Source of the DNA: Allomuricauda sp. M10
GTDB taxonomy: Bacteria; Bacteroidota; Bacteroidia; Flavobacteriales; Flavobacteriaceae
Assembly (NCBI RefSeq): GCF_020782875.1
Contig: NZ_JAJGBN010000009.1
Location: 1 to 64,000, forward strand
Length of the DNA: 64,000 nucleotides
Direction: 5' to 3'
The translations under genes were made by a program, and so were the position numbers. Below the pieces are notes generated by a model that saw nothing but the letters and a program-made list of their open reading frames with translations, ran no database searches and was not told where the DNA came from. Below are positions 7,902-16,261 of this stretch, piece by piece (within the stretch, counting starts at the first letter, position 1; each line of letters begins with the position of its first letter).

Positions 7902-9170
7902 ATGACCTTTCAAAATACGCTTGAATTTGCACAACAATTGGATGCTGCCGATGCCTTGGCCAAATACCGAGATGAGTTTTATTTTCCGAAGGTAAACGGT
8001 AAGGATGTGATCTATTTTACGGGCAACTCCCTTGGATTACAGCCCAAGCGTACCCAAAGTTTTGTTGATGAGGTGATGAAGGATTGGAAGGAACTGGCTG
8101 TGGAGGGTCATTTTTATGCCGATAAACCTTGGTGGGACTATCATGAACGATTGGCTACCGGACTAGGCAAAGTGGTAGGGGCAAAGCCCAAGGAAATTTC
8201 TGTAATGAACACCTTAACGGTTAACCTTCATTTATTGATGGTTTCCTTTTATCGACCTACAGCAAAACGATTCAAGATTTTGTGTGAGGAAAAGGCATTT
8301 CCTTCCGATCAGTATATGTTGCAGAGCCAGGTTAGGTTTCATGGTTTTGATCCGAAGGATGCCATTGTTGAGGTAAAGAAACGAGATGGGGAACATGCTT
8401 GGCGTACAGAGGATATCATCCAAAAAATCAATGAGGTGGGCGATGAGCTCGCCCTGATATTGATGGGTGGTGTGAATTATTACAATGGCCAGGTTTTGGA
8501 TATGGAAGCCATTACCAAAGCTGGTAAATCCGCTGGAGCTTTTGTGGGATGGGACTTGGCCCACGCCGTAGGAAATGTGGAACTGTCACTACACGATTGG
8601 GATGCCGATTTTGCGGCTTGGTGCAGTTACAAATACATGAACAGCGGACCAGGGAACGCCTCTGGAATCTTTGTGCATGAAAAACATTTGGGCAAGTCGG
8701 ATATTCCCCGTTTTGAAGGTTGGTGGGGAACCAAAAAAGAGACCCGTTTTCTGATGAAACCGGAATTTGATCCAACAGAAAACGCCGATGCCTGGCAACT
8801 GAGCAATCCGTCCATACTTTCGTTGGCACCTTATTTGGCCTCTTTGGAACTTTTTGAAGAAGTGGGCATGGAAGCTCTCATCAAAAAACAGAAGCAAATC
8901 GTTGCCTATTTGGAGTTTGTGTTGCATGATATTGATAAACAGGTGGATAGCACTTTTGAAATCATCACTCCAAAGGATAGGGGGTGCCAATTATCCGTGC
9001 TGTTGCATGGTGAAGGTAGGTCACTGTTCGATTATTTGATGAAACAGGGCGTGATCACCGATTGGCGGGAACCCAATGTGATCCGATTGGCCCCGGCTCC
9101 CTTTTATTGTTCTTATGAGGACATGTACAGGTTTGGCCAGATTTTGAAAGCAGGAATCCTTCAAAAATAA
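7902..9170 (+). CDS. kynU: Kynureninase
   Basis: 422 aa, normal length. This PLP enzyme cleaves kynurenine to anthranilate and alanine, or 3-hydroxykynurenine to 3-hydroxyanthranilate. The N-terminal FTGNSLGLQPK, the VMNTLTVNLH region, the Asp of GWDLAHAVGN and the PLP lysine in SYKYMNSGPG (about Lys 244) are all as in the family. The C-terminus has the expected VIRLAPAPFY. Kynurenine 3-monooxygenase lies 7 kb downstream, and an MFS transporter follows immediately (44-nt gap). Together these suggest a kynurenine/tryptophan degradation or quinolinate route. The other genes (kynA, kynB, haaO) are not in the window. Confidence 0.95.
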   Translation: MTFQNTLEFAQQLDAADALAKYRDEFYFPKVNGKDVIYFTGNSLGLQPKRTQSFVDEVMKDWKELAVEGHFYADKPWWDYHERLATGLGKVVGAKPKEISVMNTLTVNLHLLMVSFYRPTAKRFKILCEEKAFPSDQYMLQSQVRFHGFDPKDAIVEVKKRDGEHAWRTEDIIQKINEVGDELALILMGGVNYYNGQVLDMEAITKAGKSAGAFVGWDLAHAVGNVELSLHDWDADFAAWCSYKYMNSGPGNASGIFVHEKHLGKSDIPRFEGWWGTKKETRFLMKPEFDPTENADAWQLSNPSILSLAPYLASLELFEEVGMEALIKKQKQIVAYLEFVLHDIDKQVDSTFEIITPKDRGCQLSVLLHGEGRSLFDYLMKQGVITDWREPNVIRLAPAPFYCSYEDMYRFGQILKAGILQK

Positions 9171-9214
9171 TCTATCACCAACCATTAGATAATCTTTCCA
9201 CTCCAGTATCGCCT

Positions 9215-10363
9215 ATGAAATCACTTCGACTTATTTTGTCCAATCCACGGTATTTTGCCCCGGCATGGGTGTTCACCAGCCTCAACATTTGGTTCGGAAC
9301 ATGGGCAATCTATATTCCGTTAGTAAAAGATAAACTTGGGATCAATAAGGCGGATTTGGGTATTGCCTTGTTCTGCTTGTCGTTGGGGGTGTTTACCATA
9401 TTTCCGGTGGCTTCCAAGATTGTAAACCGATTAGGGGTGGGCAAAGCTACATGGACTGGGGTTTGTTGTAATTCGGTAGCGGCTTTGCTACCCTTGATGG
9501 CGCCGAATTATTATTCATTGATGGCAAGTCTATTTTTAATGGGGGCCTGTAATGGACTAACTGACATTGCCATGAATACTTTGGTCACCGAGATTGAAAA
9601 GGAGGACAAACAAAACTTTATGTCGGCTGCCCATGGGTTTTTCAGTTTGGGTGGAATTTTGGTCGGGTTCAGTAGCTTTCTGATTCCCATTATCGGCAAT
9701 CCACCTTTGCATATGGCAATTGTGGTGGTGTTGGTGTTGATACTCAATTTAATGTTGAGAAAACATTATTATCACATTGTGGCCGCTCCTGTGGAAAAGG
9801 AACCCTTTAGTTTCAAGGTTTTCAAGCCTTTATTGTTGTTGGGAATCATTGGTTTTGTATCCATGGGGAGTGAAGGAGCCATCATTGATTGGAGCGGATT
9901 GTACTTAAAAGAAGTGGCTTTGGCCCCAGAAGTTCTGATTGGTTCTGGATTTTTGGCTTTTTCTACAACAATGACCTTGGGCCGGTTTTTAGGTGATGGC
10001 ATCAGTGCAAAGATCGGATCCATCAAAATTGTGGCATTTGGTGCTTTGATCGCTATTTTGGGGTATGCCATGGTACTTTCGCAACATACCGTTTTGGCCA
10101 TTGCCGGCTTTGCTTTTTGCGGACTAGGGTTTTCCGTAATGGTCCCTGAATTGTTCCGGATCGGAGGCAATGTGAAGGGGGTGGATTCTTCACAAGGGGT
10201 TGCCTTTATTGCGGGAACGGGATACTCAGGGTTTTTGTTGGGCCCCGTAATTTTGGGGTTTTTGGCAGAGCGCGCCTCGTTGATCTATAGTTTTGTGTTG
10301 CTGTTGAGTTGTGCTATTCTCGTTTTTGGGATTACCTTTTTCTTGAGGAGAAAGGGTAGATAA
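9215..10363 (+). CDS. MFS transporter
   Basis: 382 aa with about 12 hydrophobic segments in two halves and the fold's small-residue-rich helices (GVFTIFPVASKIVNRLGVGK; GFCGL-like AFCGLGFSVMVPELF). The ITDIAMNT-like motif (GLTDIAMNTLVTEIE) resembles fucose/glucose permease-type or YbjJ-type MFS proteins. The substrate is not determinable. Its position directly after kynU makes uptake of a kynurenine-pathway compound a possibility, from context only. It ends 56 nt before the convergent response regulator with no obvious terminator. Confidence 0.82.
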   Translation: MKSLRLILSNPRYFAPAWVFTSLNIWFGTWAIYIPLVKDKLGINKADLGIALFCLSLGVFTIFPVASKIVNRLGVGKATWTGVCCNSVAALLPLMAPNYYSLMASLFLMGACNGLTDIAMNTLVTEIEKEDKQNFMSAAHGFFSLGGILVGFSSFLIPIIGNPPLHMAIVVVLVLILNLMLRKHYYHIVAAPVEKEPFSFKVFKPLLLLGIIGFVSMGSEGAIIDWSGLYLKEVALAPEVLIGSGFLAFSTTMTLGRFLGDGISAKIGSIKIVAFGALIAILGYAMVLSQHTVLAIAGFAFCGLGFSVMVPELFRIGGNVKGVDSSQGVAFIAGTGYSGFLLGPVILGFLAERASLIYSFVLLLSCAILVFGITFFLRRKGR

Positions 10364-10419
10364 GAGTGGCGGAAGAGTCAAATTCTATCAATCTTTATCC
10401 ATGTAAAATAGTGCTAACG

Positions 10420-10836
10420 CTATAAGGAATTGATCAATCCCATTTCTTCCAGAACTTTGGTCAATTGGTTTTCATCGATTGGTTTTATGATATAGTCGCT
10501 CACAACTTCGTAGTTTTTTGCTTTTTCTTGGTCTGAAGGGTTGATAGAGGAACTTACAACATAAACAACCACTTTTTCTCTGTTTTGATGAGGGATTTTA
10601 ACGAAATCGTCGAGGAATCCCCAACCGTCCTTAATAGGCATATTAAGATCCAGAAAGATGATGGATGGCAATTTTTTTCCTTTGTCCATCAACCGTATTA
10701 GTGCGTCCAAGGCTTCCTGTCCATTGTGGAAAACCAAGACTTCATTGGAAAACTTAACTTTTTTCAACAATACTTTCATTCCAAATTGGTGAATGGGGTC
10801 ATCATCTACGATGAATGCGATATCCGAAGAATTCAT
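10420..10836 (-). CDS. Single-domain response regulator (CheY-like), partner of the PAS kinase
   Basis: 138 aa, receiver domain only. It has the acidic pocket DDDP near residue 11, the phospho-acceptor Asp 63 in FLDLNMPIKDGW, the switch Ser in VVSSSINPSD and the conserved Lys in YIIKPI. With no output domain it should act by protein contact or as a phosphorelay intermediate. Its ATG overlaps the stop of the kinase gene (ATGA), so the two are co-translated. A close relative with the same spacing (Asp 63) lies at 44822-45235 beside a similar kinase. Confidence 0.9.
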   Translation of the reverse strand: MNSSDIAFIVDDDPIHQFGMKVLLKKVKFSNEVLVFHNGQEALDALIRLMDKGKKLPSIIFLDLNMPIKDGWGFLDDFVKIPHQNREKVVVYVVSSSINPSDQEKAKNYEVVSDYIIKPIDENQLTKVLEEMGLINSL

Positions 10837-12650
10837 GATTGTTGGTTTTTAAGTAATGTGACTTCAAAAGTTGTTCCTACCCCGGGCTGGCTGCTCACAG
10901 TAATTCTTCCTCCCATGGATTCTATTTGGTTCTTGGTGATAAAAAGTCCAATACCACGGGCATCTTCATTGCCGTGGAATGTTTTGTACATTCCGAAAAG
11001 TTTTTCGCCAAATTTATCCAAATCAATGCCAAGACCGTTGTCAGATACGGAAAGAACAACGGTTTCATCTTTCTCCACGGCCTTGATGGATACCAATGAG
11101 GTTTTTTTATTCAAATCCTTGTATTTGATGGCATTGGTAACCAAATTCAGGATGATGCTTTCAAGGTATGCCATGACACCCCTAACTTGTATGTTTTCGG
11201 GCACATCGGTATCAATGATTACCTTGTTTTCCTCAATCAAGGCTTGAATATCTACCAAAACTTTATGGACCAAGGGACGTAGCTGAACAGATTTTAGCTT
11301 TTGGTCCGTTTCAAGTTTTACCTGCACCACTTCATTAAGATGGGAAATGGTATCGTTCAATCCTTGGGAGGCCTTGCCCAACATCACCAAGCTATCCTTC
11401 CGTATATCCTCATCCAAAGATTCATCTGTTAGAAACTCACTGATCATGGTCAAATTGGCCGCATGCGATCTTAGATTATGCGAAACAATGTGGGCAAAAT
11501 TCATTAAACTGTTATTTTGGTTGGTGGTGAGTTCCAAAAGACCTTTTAACTTTTTCTCGGCCTTGATCCTGGAAGAGATATCGACAATTTGGGAAATGAA
11601 ATGGGAAATTTCCCCATCTATGTTCCGCGCAGCGGTAACCGTTAGGATTACGTAGACCAATTGTTGGTCTTTGTTGAAATATCTTTTTTCAATTTGGTAG
11701 GTGCTCCTTTTTCCTTTAATAAGCTCGCTTAGAAGACGAAGGTCAATTTCAAGGTCTTCAGGATGTGTGATATCCTGAAAAGTTAGACTTAACAATTTAT
11801 CCTTTGTATATCCGAGACTGTTGCACAGACTTGTGTTAACATCCATGAACTTGCCGTTCCGGGCCACCAAGGCCATTCCTATGGAAGAGTTTTCCAAGGT
11901 ACCTTTTAACGACTCCTCGGTATTCAAAAGTTGAAGTTGTGCCTTTTTACGTTTGTCTATATCTTGAAAAGTGCCAACAATCCTTACGCATTTACCGTTC
12001 AACATTTCAGGTTCCCCAATGGCCCTGACCCAAAGGATGTTCCCTTTGGCAGTGACAATCTGCAATTCGGTGTCCCATTTATTGCCCAGCTCAATGCCTT
12101 CGTTTACCAACTGGGTAATGGTGTCCCTGCTGTATCCTTCTTTGTAAAAGGAAATACCGGTCTCCAGTTGGGGAACATATTCCCGGGGAACCTCATGGAT
12201 TTCCTTCGTCATGTTAGACCAATAAATGGTATTCTTGATCAGGTCTATTTCCCAACCGCCAATTCTTGCCACTTGCTGCGATTTCTCCAAGAGATGTTCC
12301 TCACGTCTTTTATGCGTTACATCTTCCAAAATTATAAGGGCATTTGGGGCAATGTTCTGATCGTCGTTCAACAGACTTACCTTCCAATCATACCAAACGG
12401 CATTCCCATTTTCTTGTACAATTCTTTTGGAATCCGAGCGATGCTTGATGCCCTCTAGACAATAGTTGATGTCTAATTTTAGCTCTTCGGGCAGTTCTGG
12501 CATGGAATCAAAAAAGTTTTGACCGATAATGGACGCATCTAAACCAAACGTGTTCAACCATTGCTTTGAAAAATCCACAAAGGATTTTTCTTGGTCAATT
12601 ACGGCAAAAGGAATAGAAGTGTGATGAAAGAGGGATTTTTCAGTATTCAT
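10833..12650 (-). CDS. PAS-domain sensor histidine kinase (paralogue 1)
   Basis: 605 aa, no transmembrane segment and no signal peptide, so cytoplasmic. Three PAS-like domains are at roughly residues 10-118, 130-235 and 245-365; GGWEID, YSRDTITQL and VGTFQDIDKR are typical PAS/PAC blocks. The phospho-accepting His 391 lies in the variant H-box FAHIVSHNLRSHAAN. The ATPase domain carries N (LVTNAIKY), G1 (SVSDNGLGID) and G2 (ARGIGLFITKNQIESMGG) boxes. The gene is upstream of and coupled to the response regulator. Domain order and H-box match the kinase at 45219-47048, so the pair is duplicated. The signal is unknown. Confidence 0.9.
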   Translation of the reverse strand: MNTEKSLFHHTSIPFAVIDQEKSFVDFSKQWLNTFGLDASIIGQNFFDSMPELPEELKLDINYCLEGIKHRSDSKRIVQENGNAVWYDWKVSLLNDDQNIAPNALIILEDVTHKRREEHLLEKSQQVARIGGWEIDLIKNTIYWSNMTKEIHEVPREYVPQLETGISFYKEGYSRDTITQLVNEGIELGNKWDTELQIVTAKGNILWVRAIGEPEMLNGKCVRIVGTFQDIDKRKKAQLQLLNTEESLKGTLENSSIGMALVARNGKFMDVNTSLCNSLGYTKDKLLSLTFQDITHPEDLEIDLRLLSELIKGKRSTYQIEKRYFNKDQQLVYVILTVTAARNIDGEISHFISQIVDISSRIKAEKKLKGLLELTTNQNNSLMNFAHIVSHNLRSHAANLTMISEFLTDESLDEDIRKDSLVMLGKASQGLNDTISHLNEVVQVKLETDQKLKSVQLRPLVHKVLVDIQALIEENKVIIDTDVPENIQVRGVMAYLESIILNLVTNAIKYKDLNKKTSLVSIKAVEKDETVVLSVSDNGLGIDLDKFGEKLFGMYKTFHGNEDARGIGLFITKNQIESMGGRITVSSQPGVGTTFEVTLLKNQQS

Positions 12651-12917
12651 TGGGGATGTTTGAATCTTAAAGTTAGGGCAACAAGATTAATCCTACAATA
12701 AATCATATAAATTCATCCATCAAATACAGGGTGTATGTAGGGTAAAATCCTTGTTTTGAGGGTGTTTAAAAGAATCAATTTTTATTGATTCAATCTGAAA
12801 ATTTTTCCAAACTATCCTTTTCCTTGACAAACATTGGGCAATGAAGAAATATTGCCTATTCAAAACCTCATAGAAAGAATGGACAATGTTACTGAAAACA
12901 ACAAGCTGATTTTTGTT
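12651..12917. other. Intergenic region with two small hairpins, no gene seen
   Basis: 267 nt between the kinase and DUF6503 genes, both on the minus strand. It holds a perfect 8-bp hairpin (12772-12779 with 12784-12791, TTTT loop) and a 6-bp one (12837-12842 with 12851-12856). Neither has a T tail in the minus direction. I see no coding frame or clear promoter consensus. The kinase promoter should be here. Confidence 0.5.
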
Positions 12918-13598
12918 TTACTCAACCTTCACACTCAAACCCGTAAAATAAAGATTTGCGTTGCTGTCCGGTCTGTTGCGCTTAGTGGCCAATTGTAACC
13001 CGCCCATGGTGGAGTAGTCTTCCCAAGTTGAGGACAAGGAAGGTTCCGGTTGGTTAGATTTTCGGTATGTCCATTCCCGGATAATATGGTCATCCTTAAA
13101 ATAGAAATCGTAGGCATCTCCCGGGGTATATCCACCTTCGTTTTTGTACACAATGGTCAGTTTTTGCATGGTCTCGTTGCTAATCGGGGAGGTGGCTTCC
13201 GCTGCGTGTTCAAAAGTATAGCTGTCGGCGTCCCACATCAAATTAAAAGGGGCCAACAACCAATACCGGTCGTTTATGAACCCTGAATTGGTTTTGTAGG
13301 CCACACTATCCATGTTGGCCTTGTTGTAGGTAAGGGAATCCGCCCCGGATTTAAAGGTGATCTCGTTCAATTTGGGTTTCCAGTCCCAATGTCTCTCAAA
13401 ATGCATGGAATCACGATCCACATTAAAGGTAAAGGTAATCTCCTCCACGTTTTTCCAATTTTGGTATCCATGGGCATCCGCAACCATTTCAGGTACGGTT
13501 TTTTCGGGTTCGGGCTGCTCTTCAGCTTGTTTGGGTTCTGTTTTGCAACTGGCCAAAACGAAAAGGGCACACATTCCAACGAGGTAATAGGTCTTCAT
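12918..13598 (-). CDS. DUF6503 family lipoprotein
   Basis: 226 aa. The signal peptide ends in a lipobox (LASC, Cys 18), so it is a predicted lipoprotein of the periplasm or outer membrane. The blocks HGYQNWKNVEEITFTFN, HFERHWDWKP and EYTYRKS-type strands resemble the DUF6503 family of Bacteroidota, which databases sometimes mislabel as deoxyribose-phosphate aldolase. No aldolase Schiff-base lysine motif is visible. The fold may be LolA/LppX-like (curved beta sheet), inferred from the EITFTF and FYFKDDHIIREW strand pattern. The function is unknown. A minus-strand TATATTTG box is 14 nt upstream. Confidence 0.75.
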   Translation of the reverse strand: MKTYYLVGMCALFVLASCKTEPKQAEEQPEPEKTVPEMVADAHGYQNWKNVEEITFTFNVDRDSMHFERHWDWKPKLNEITFKSGADSLTYNKANMDSVAYKTNSGFINDRYWLLAPFNLMWDADSYTFEHAAEATSPISNETMQKLTIVYKNEGGYTPGDAYDFYFKDDHIIREWTYRKSNQPEPSLSSTWEDYSTMGGLQLATKRNRPDSNANLYFTGLSVKVE

Positions 13599-13612
13599 AT
13601 CTGGTTTTTAAC

Positions 13613-13620
13613 CAAATATA
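13613..13620 (-). promoter_or_regulatory. -7 promoter box for the DUF6503 lipoprotein
   Basis: TATATTTG on the minus strand, 14 nt before the ATG; exact TAnnTTTG match. Confidence 0.45.
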
Positions 13621-13683
13621 ACATGAAATTGACTTATTTTGCGCCCCATTTTGGAAAAGCCTCCAAATTAATTCGGCATATAA

Positions 13684-14313
13684 GTGACTTTTTTTAAAAA
13701 GCTGTTTCTAATCCTGATAAGTAACCCCGACCAAAAGTTTTTGGAAACAGAAGACCTTCATGCCCATCTGTCGGATGAGGAATTAGTGGAACAGATAGTA
13801 GCGAACAACGACCCCCTTTTGTTCGGGAAGTTGTATGATCGATATGCCAAAATGGTCTATAACAAGTGTTTTGGCTTTGCCAAATCCGAGGATGAGGCCG
13901 AGGATTTGACACAGGATGTATTTCTGCAACTGTTCATCAAACTGAGAACGTTCAAAGGGCGTTCCAAGTTTTCTACCTGGCTTTATTCTTTCACCTATAA
14001 TTTTTGTGTGAACTATGTCAACCGGAACAAGCAGCTCAAAATGCGCGATCAATCTGTTCAGGTTGATGAAACCGATCAAAAGTTTACCGAAGAAGTACCT
14101 GATGAAAGTCTTTTTGAGATGAAGGCCGATAAGCTTAAAAAAGCATTGGAACTGATCTCTGCCGAAGACAAGTCCCTTTTATTGTTGAAATACCAGGATG
14201 GCGCAAGCATAAAAGAACTGGTTGAACTTTTGGAACTTGGGGACAGTGCAGTAAAAATGAGGCTGAAAAGAGCCAAAGAAAGACTAGTCGAAATCTATAA
14301 CACCCTACCATAG
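13684..14313 (+). CDS. RNA polymerase ECF sigma factor
   Basis: 209 aa from a GTG at 13684 (no upstream ATG in frame). Region 2 is clear: LVEQIVANNDPLLFGKLYDR, then DEAEDLTQDVFLQLF and KFSTWLYSFTYNFCVNYVNR. Region 4 helix-turn-helix follows near residues 145-200 (DKSLLLLKYQDGASIKELVE, GDSAVKMRLKRAKERL). It should direct RNA polymerase to a small stress or envelope regulon. The next gene starts at the base after its stop codon, so the 62-aa protein is its likely regulatory partner. Start choice is moderately uncertain. Confidence 0.88.
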   Translation: MTFFKKLFLILISNPDQKFLETEDLHAHLSDEELVEQIVANNDPLLFGKLYDRYAKMVYNKCFGFAKSEDEAEDLTQDVFLQLFIKLRTFKGRSKFSTWLYSFTYNFCVNYVNRNKQLKMRDQSVQVDETDQKFTEEVPDESLFEMKADKLKKALELISAEDKSLLLLKYQDGASIKELVELLELGDSAVKMRLKRAKERLVEIYNTLP

Positions 14314-14502
14314 ATGGCAAACCAACACAAAAACCCGTTCAAAGAATTGGAGGCCTCCCTTCTGGAAGCCCCGCCCGGCATGAAAAAAAAGGTAATGGAC
14401 GACATTGCCGCTGCCAGGTTGATCCTGGATATGGCTTCCCTGTTTTCCATCAATATGGGAAGTGCCTTGCGCAAACTGTTCAGGACATTGGGAGAGCATT
14501 AA
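14314..14502 (+). CDS. Small protein immediately downstream of the ECF sigma factor
   Basis: 62 aa, ATG directly after the sigma stop codon with no gap, which implies translational coupling. The sequence is helical and mixed charge: KNPFKELEASLLEAPPGMKK, then DDIAAARLILDMASLFSINM, ending in RKLFRTLGEH. The central segment could form an amphipathic or weakly hydrophobic helix. I do not recognise a family. Position and size suggest an anti-sigma or anti-anti-sigma-like binding partner of the sigma factor. That is inference from context only. Confidence 0.65.
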   Translation: MANQHKNPFKELEASLLEAPPGMKKKVMDDIAAARLILDMASLFSINMGSALRKLFRTLGEH

Positions 14503-14534
14503 AAAACATACAGCAACACTATAAATAAACAACA

Positions 14535-15371
14535 ATGGAAACAATCAACAATTGGAAGGTTATCACCATGGATTCCCTTTCGGGTATGGGCAAGGAAATA
14601 GCACAGGTAATCCCAAAGATCATCGGGGCCATTCTGGTGCTGGTAGTTGGCTGGCTTGTCATCAAAATTATCCTGTTCTTGCTTGGGAAAATCCTAAAAT
14701 TGGCCAAAATAGACATCTTAAACGATAAGATCAACGGAATGGTCGTTACAGGGAAGGGCGGTTTCACCATTGATGTGGTCAAGATCATCCTAGGATTTGT
14801 AAAATGGCTATTGATATTGGCCTTTTTGATTGTAGCTGCGGATATTCTCAATTGGCAGATCATTTCAGTTGAAATAGGGAACCTACTTCATTATCTTCCG
14901 CGTTTCTTCAGTGCTCTGGCTTTATTGATGCTCGGTTTTTACATCGGCAATTTTGTAAAGAATACGGTAAAACGACTGTTCAATTCATTTGAATTTGGAG
15001 GTTCCAATTTGGTCAGCAATCTGTTGTTTTATGTGATCGTGGTGTTTATGTCCATTACGGCATTGAACCAAGCGGGGGTTGATACCACCATTATCACCAA
15101 TAACATCACCATGATTTTGGGTTCTTTTCTACTGGCTTTTTCTTTGGGAATAGGACTGGGTTCAAGGGAAATGGTTGCAGATCTTTTGCGATCCTTCAAC
15201 ACCCGAAAAAATTATGCGATTGGGGATAAGATTGTAATGGGGGAAGATGTTGGGGTAGTGGAAGCCATCGAAAACAACAGTTTAACGCTTGCCACCAAAA
15301 CAGGAAAATTCATCATCCCGATCAAGGATGTAGTGTCCCAAAAAGTGGAAGTGATTTCCCAAACAAGGTAA
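14535..15371 (+). CDS. Small-conductance mechanosensitive channel (MscS family)
   Basis: 278 aa. It has hydrophobic segments near residues 17-50, 75-105, 115-140 and 155-205, then a soluble beta domain (NYAIGDKIVMGEDVGVVEAI, ENNSLTLATKTGKFIIPIKD) matching the MscS middle domain. The glycine-rich pore-lining helix is ILGSFLLAFSLGIGLGSREM. It is predicted to open under membrane tension during hypo-osmotic shock. It is short, lacking the large C-terminal alpha-beta domain of E. coli MscS. It follows the sigma gene pair by 32 nt and may share its transcript, which would place it in an envelope-stress regulon. Confidence 0.85.
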   Translation: METINNWKVITMDSLSGMGKEIAQVIPKIIGAILVLVVGWLVIKIILFLLGKILKLAKIDILNDKINGMVVTGKGGFTIDVVKIILGFVKWLLILAFLIVAADILNWQIISVEIGNLLHYLPRFFSALALLMLGFYIGNFVKNTVKRLFNSFEFGGSNLVSNLLFYVIVVFMSITALNQAGVDTTIITNNITMILGSFLLAFSLGIGLGSREMVADLLRSFNTRKNYAIGDKIVMGEDVGVVEAIENNSLTLATKTGKFIIPIKDVVSQKVEVISQTR

Positions 15372-15409
15372 AGTAGGCAAGTAGTGCAAAAACTTCCTTG
15401 GATTTTGAT

Positions 15410-15417
15410 TATTTTTG
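15410..15417 (+). promoter_or_regulatory. -7 promoter box for clpP
   Basis: TATTTTTG, 20 nt before the ATG at 15438; exact TAnnTTTG match. A TTG lies only 9 nt upstream, too near to be a standard -33. Confidence 0.45.
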
Positions 15418-15437
15418 ATGCTCACAACAAGTAAAAA

Positions 15438-15986
15438 ATGAGTTCAAAAAAAGGAAAGGTTCAGGATTTGATCCAAGAAAAATTGCTCGAAGAGCGAAAA
15501 GTGTTTTTATGGGGCATGGTAGATGATGATTCTGCCAAGCATGTCATAGATCACTTGTTTTATCTGGATTCCCTTAACCATAAAGAGATTCAATTGATCA
15601 TCAATAGCCCAGGAGGATATGTTACTTCCGGCTTTGCGATTTACGATACCATTAAACAGATCAAGAGCCCGGTTTCTACGGTATGTTCAGGATTGGCCGC
15701 CTCCATGGGGTCCATTTTGTTGTCCGTTGGTGAAAAAGGGAGAAGGTTCATTCAGCCCCATGCCAGAGTCATGATCCACCAGCCAAGTGGCGGTGCAAGG
15801 GGTCAGGCGTCCAATATTGAGATCCAGGCCAAGGAAATTATCAAGACCAAGGAGTTAGGCGCCCAAATTTTGGCTGACAACTGTGGTCAGTCCTTTGAAA
15901 AGGTCATGAGGGATTTTGATAGGGATTATTGGATGGGTGCCGAAGAATCCGTGGAATACGGTATTGTGGACGGTATCATAAAGTAA
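15438..15986 (+). CDS. clpP: ClpP-type serine protease subunit
   Basis: 182 aa. The catalytic triad is visible: Ser 89 in GLAASMGSILLS, His 114 in VMIHQPSGG and probably Asp 163 in FDRDYWM. The INSPGGYVTSGFAIYD strand and VEYGIVDGII C-terminus are typical. It is shorter than E. coli ClpP and lacks a long propeptide. ClpP forms a tetradecameric chamber fed by ClpX or ClpA/C. Neither trigger factor nor clpX is adjacent, so this may be a second paralogue rather than the main clpP-clpX pair. It has its own promoter-like box and terminator, so it is probably monocistronic. Confidence 0.88.
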   Translation: MSSKKGKVQDLIQEKLLEERKVFLWGMVDDDSAKHVIDHLFYLDSLNHKEIQLIINSPGGYVTSGFAIYDTIKQIKSPVSTVCSGLAASMGSILLSVGEKGRRFIQPHARVMIHQPSGGARGQASNIEIQAKEIIKTKELGAQILADNCGQSFEKVMRDFDRDYWMGAEESVEYGIVDGIIK

Positions 15987-16010
15987 AAAAGGAATACCCT
16001 AAAAGGGGAA

Positions 16011-16045
16011 AAAGTCCTTCTCAAGTTTTTGGGAAGGACTTTTTG
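16011..16045 (+). terminator. Rho-independent terminator after clpP
   Basis: An 8-bp stem (AGTCCTTC with GAAGGACT) is followed by a T run, 26 nt after the clpP stop. Confidence 0.85.
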
Positions 16046-16221
16046 CATATATATGGACGCCGAAGCGGAATATTTTATTTAATAGATATACGGCAAGATT
16101 CAGGCCCAAGGTTGACAGCTGTCTGTTAAAAAATCTTAAAACCTGTCTTTTTATATAAATTTTGTAGTGATTGTGCATGTTGGCCTTGTGTTACTGGTCT
16201 TCCACAAAAGTTAAATTTCCG

Positions 16222-16229
16222 TACTTTTG
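16222..16229 (+). promoter_or_regulatory. -7 promoter box for kmo
   Basis: TACTTTTG, 32 nt before the kmo ATG; exact TAnnTTTG match. The upstream stretch 16046-16221 has no gene. It contains a 10-bp perfect palindrome (GACAGCTGTC, 16114-16123) that could be an operator but is too far upstream to be sure. Confidence 0.4.
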
Positions 16230-16261
16230 AAGCTTAACCGTAAAAGGCCCAGAAGGCATTT

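Noticed and set aside
12772-12791. Hairpin in the 12651-12917 gap as a terminator for the kinase or lipoprotein genes
   Set aside because: AT-rich stem, no T tail in the required direction and no position directly after a stop codon.
16114-16123. Palindrome GACAGCTGTC upstream of kmo as a regulator operator
   Set aside because: A single 10-bp palindrome about 100 nt upstream of the box is too weak to call an operator.
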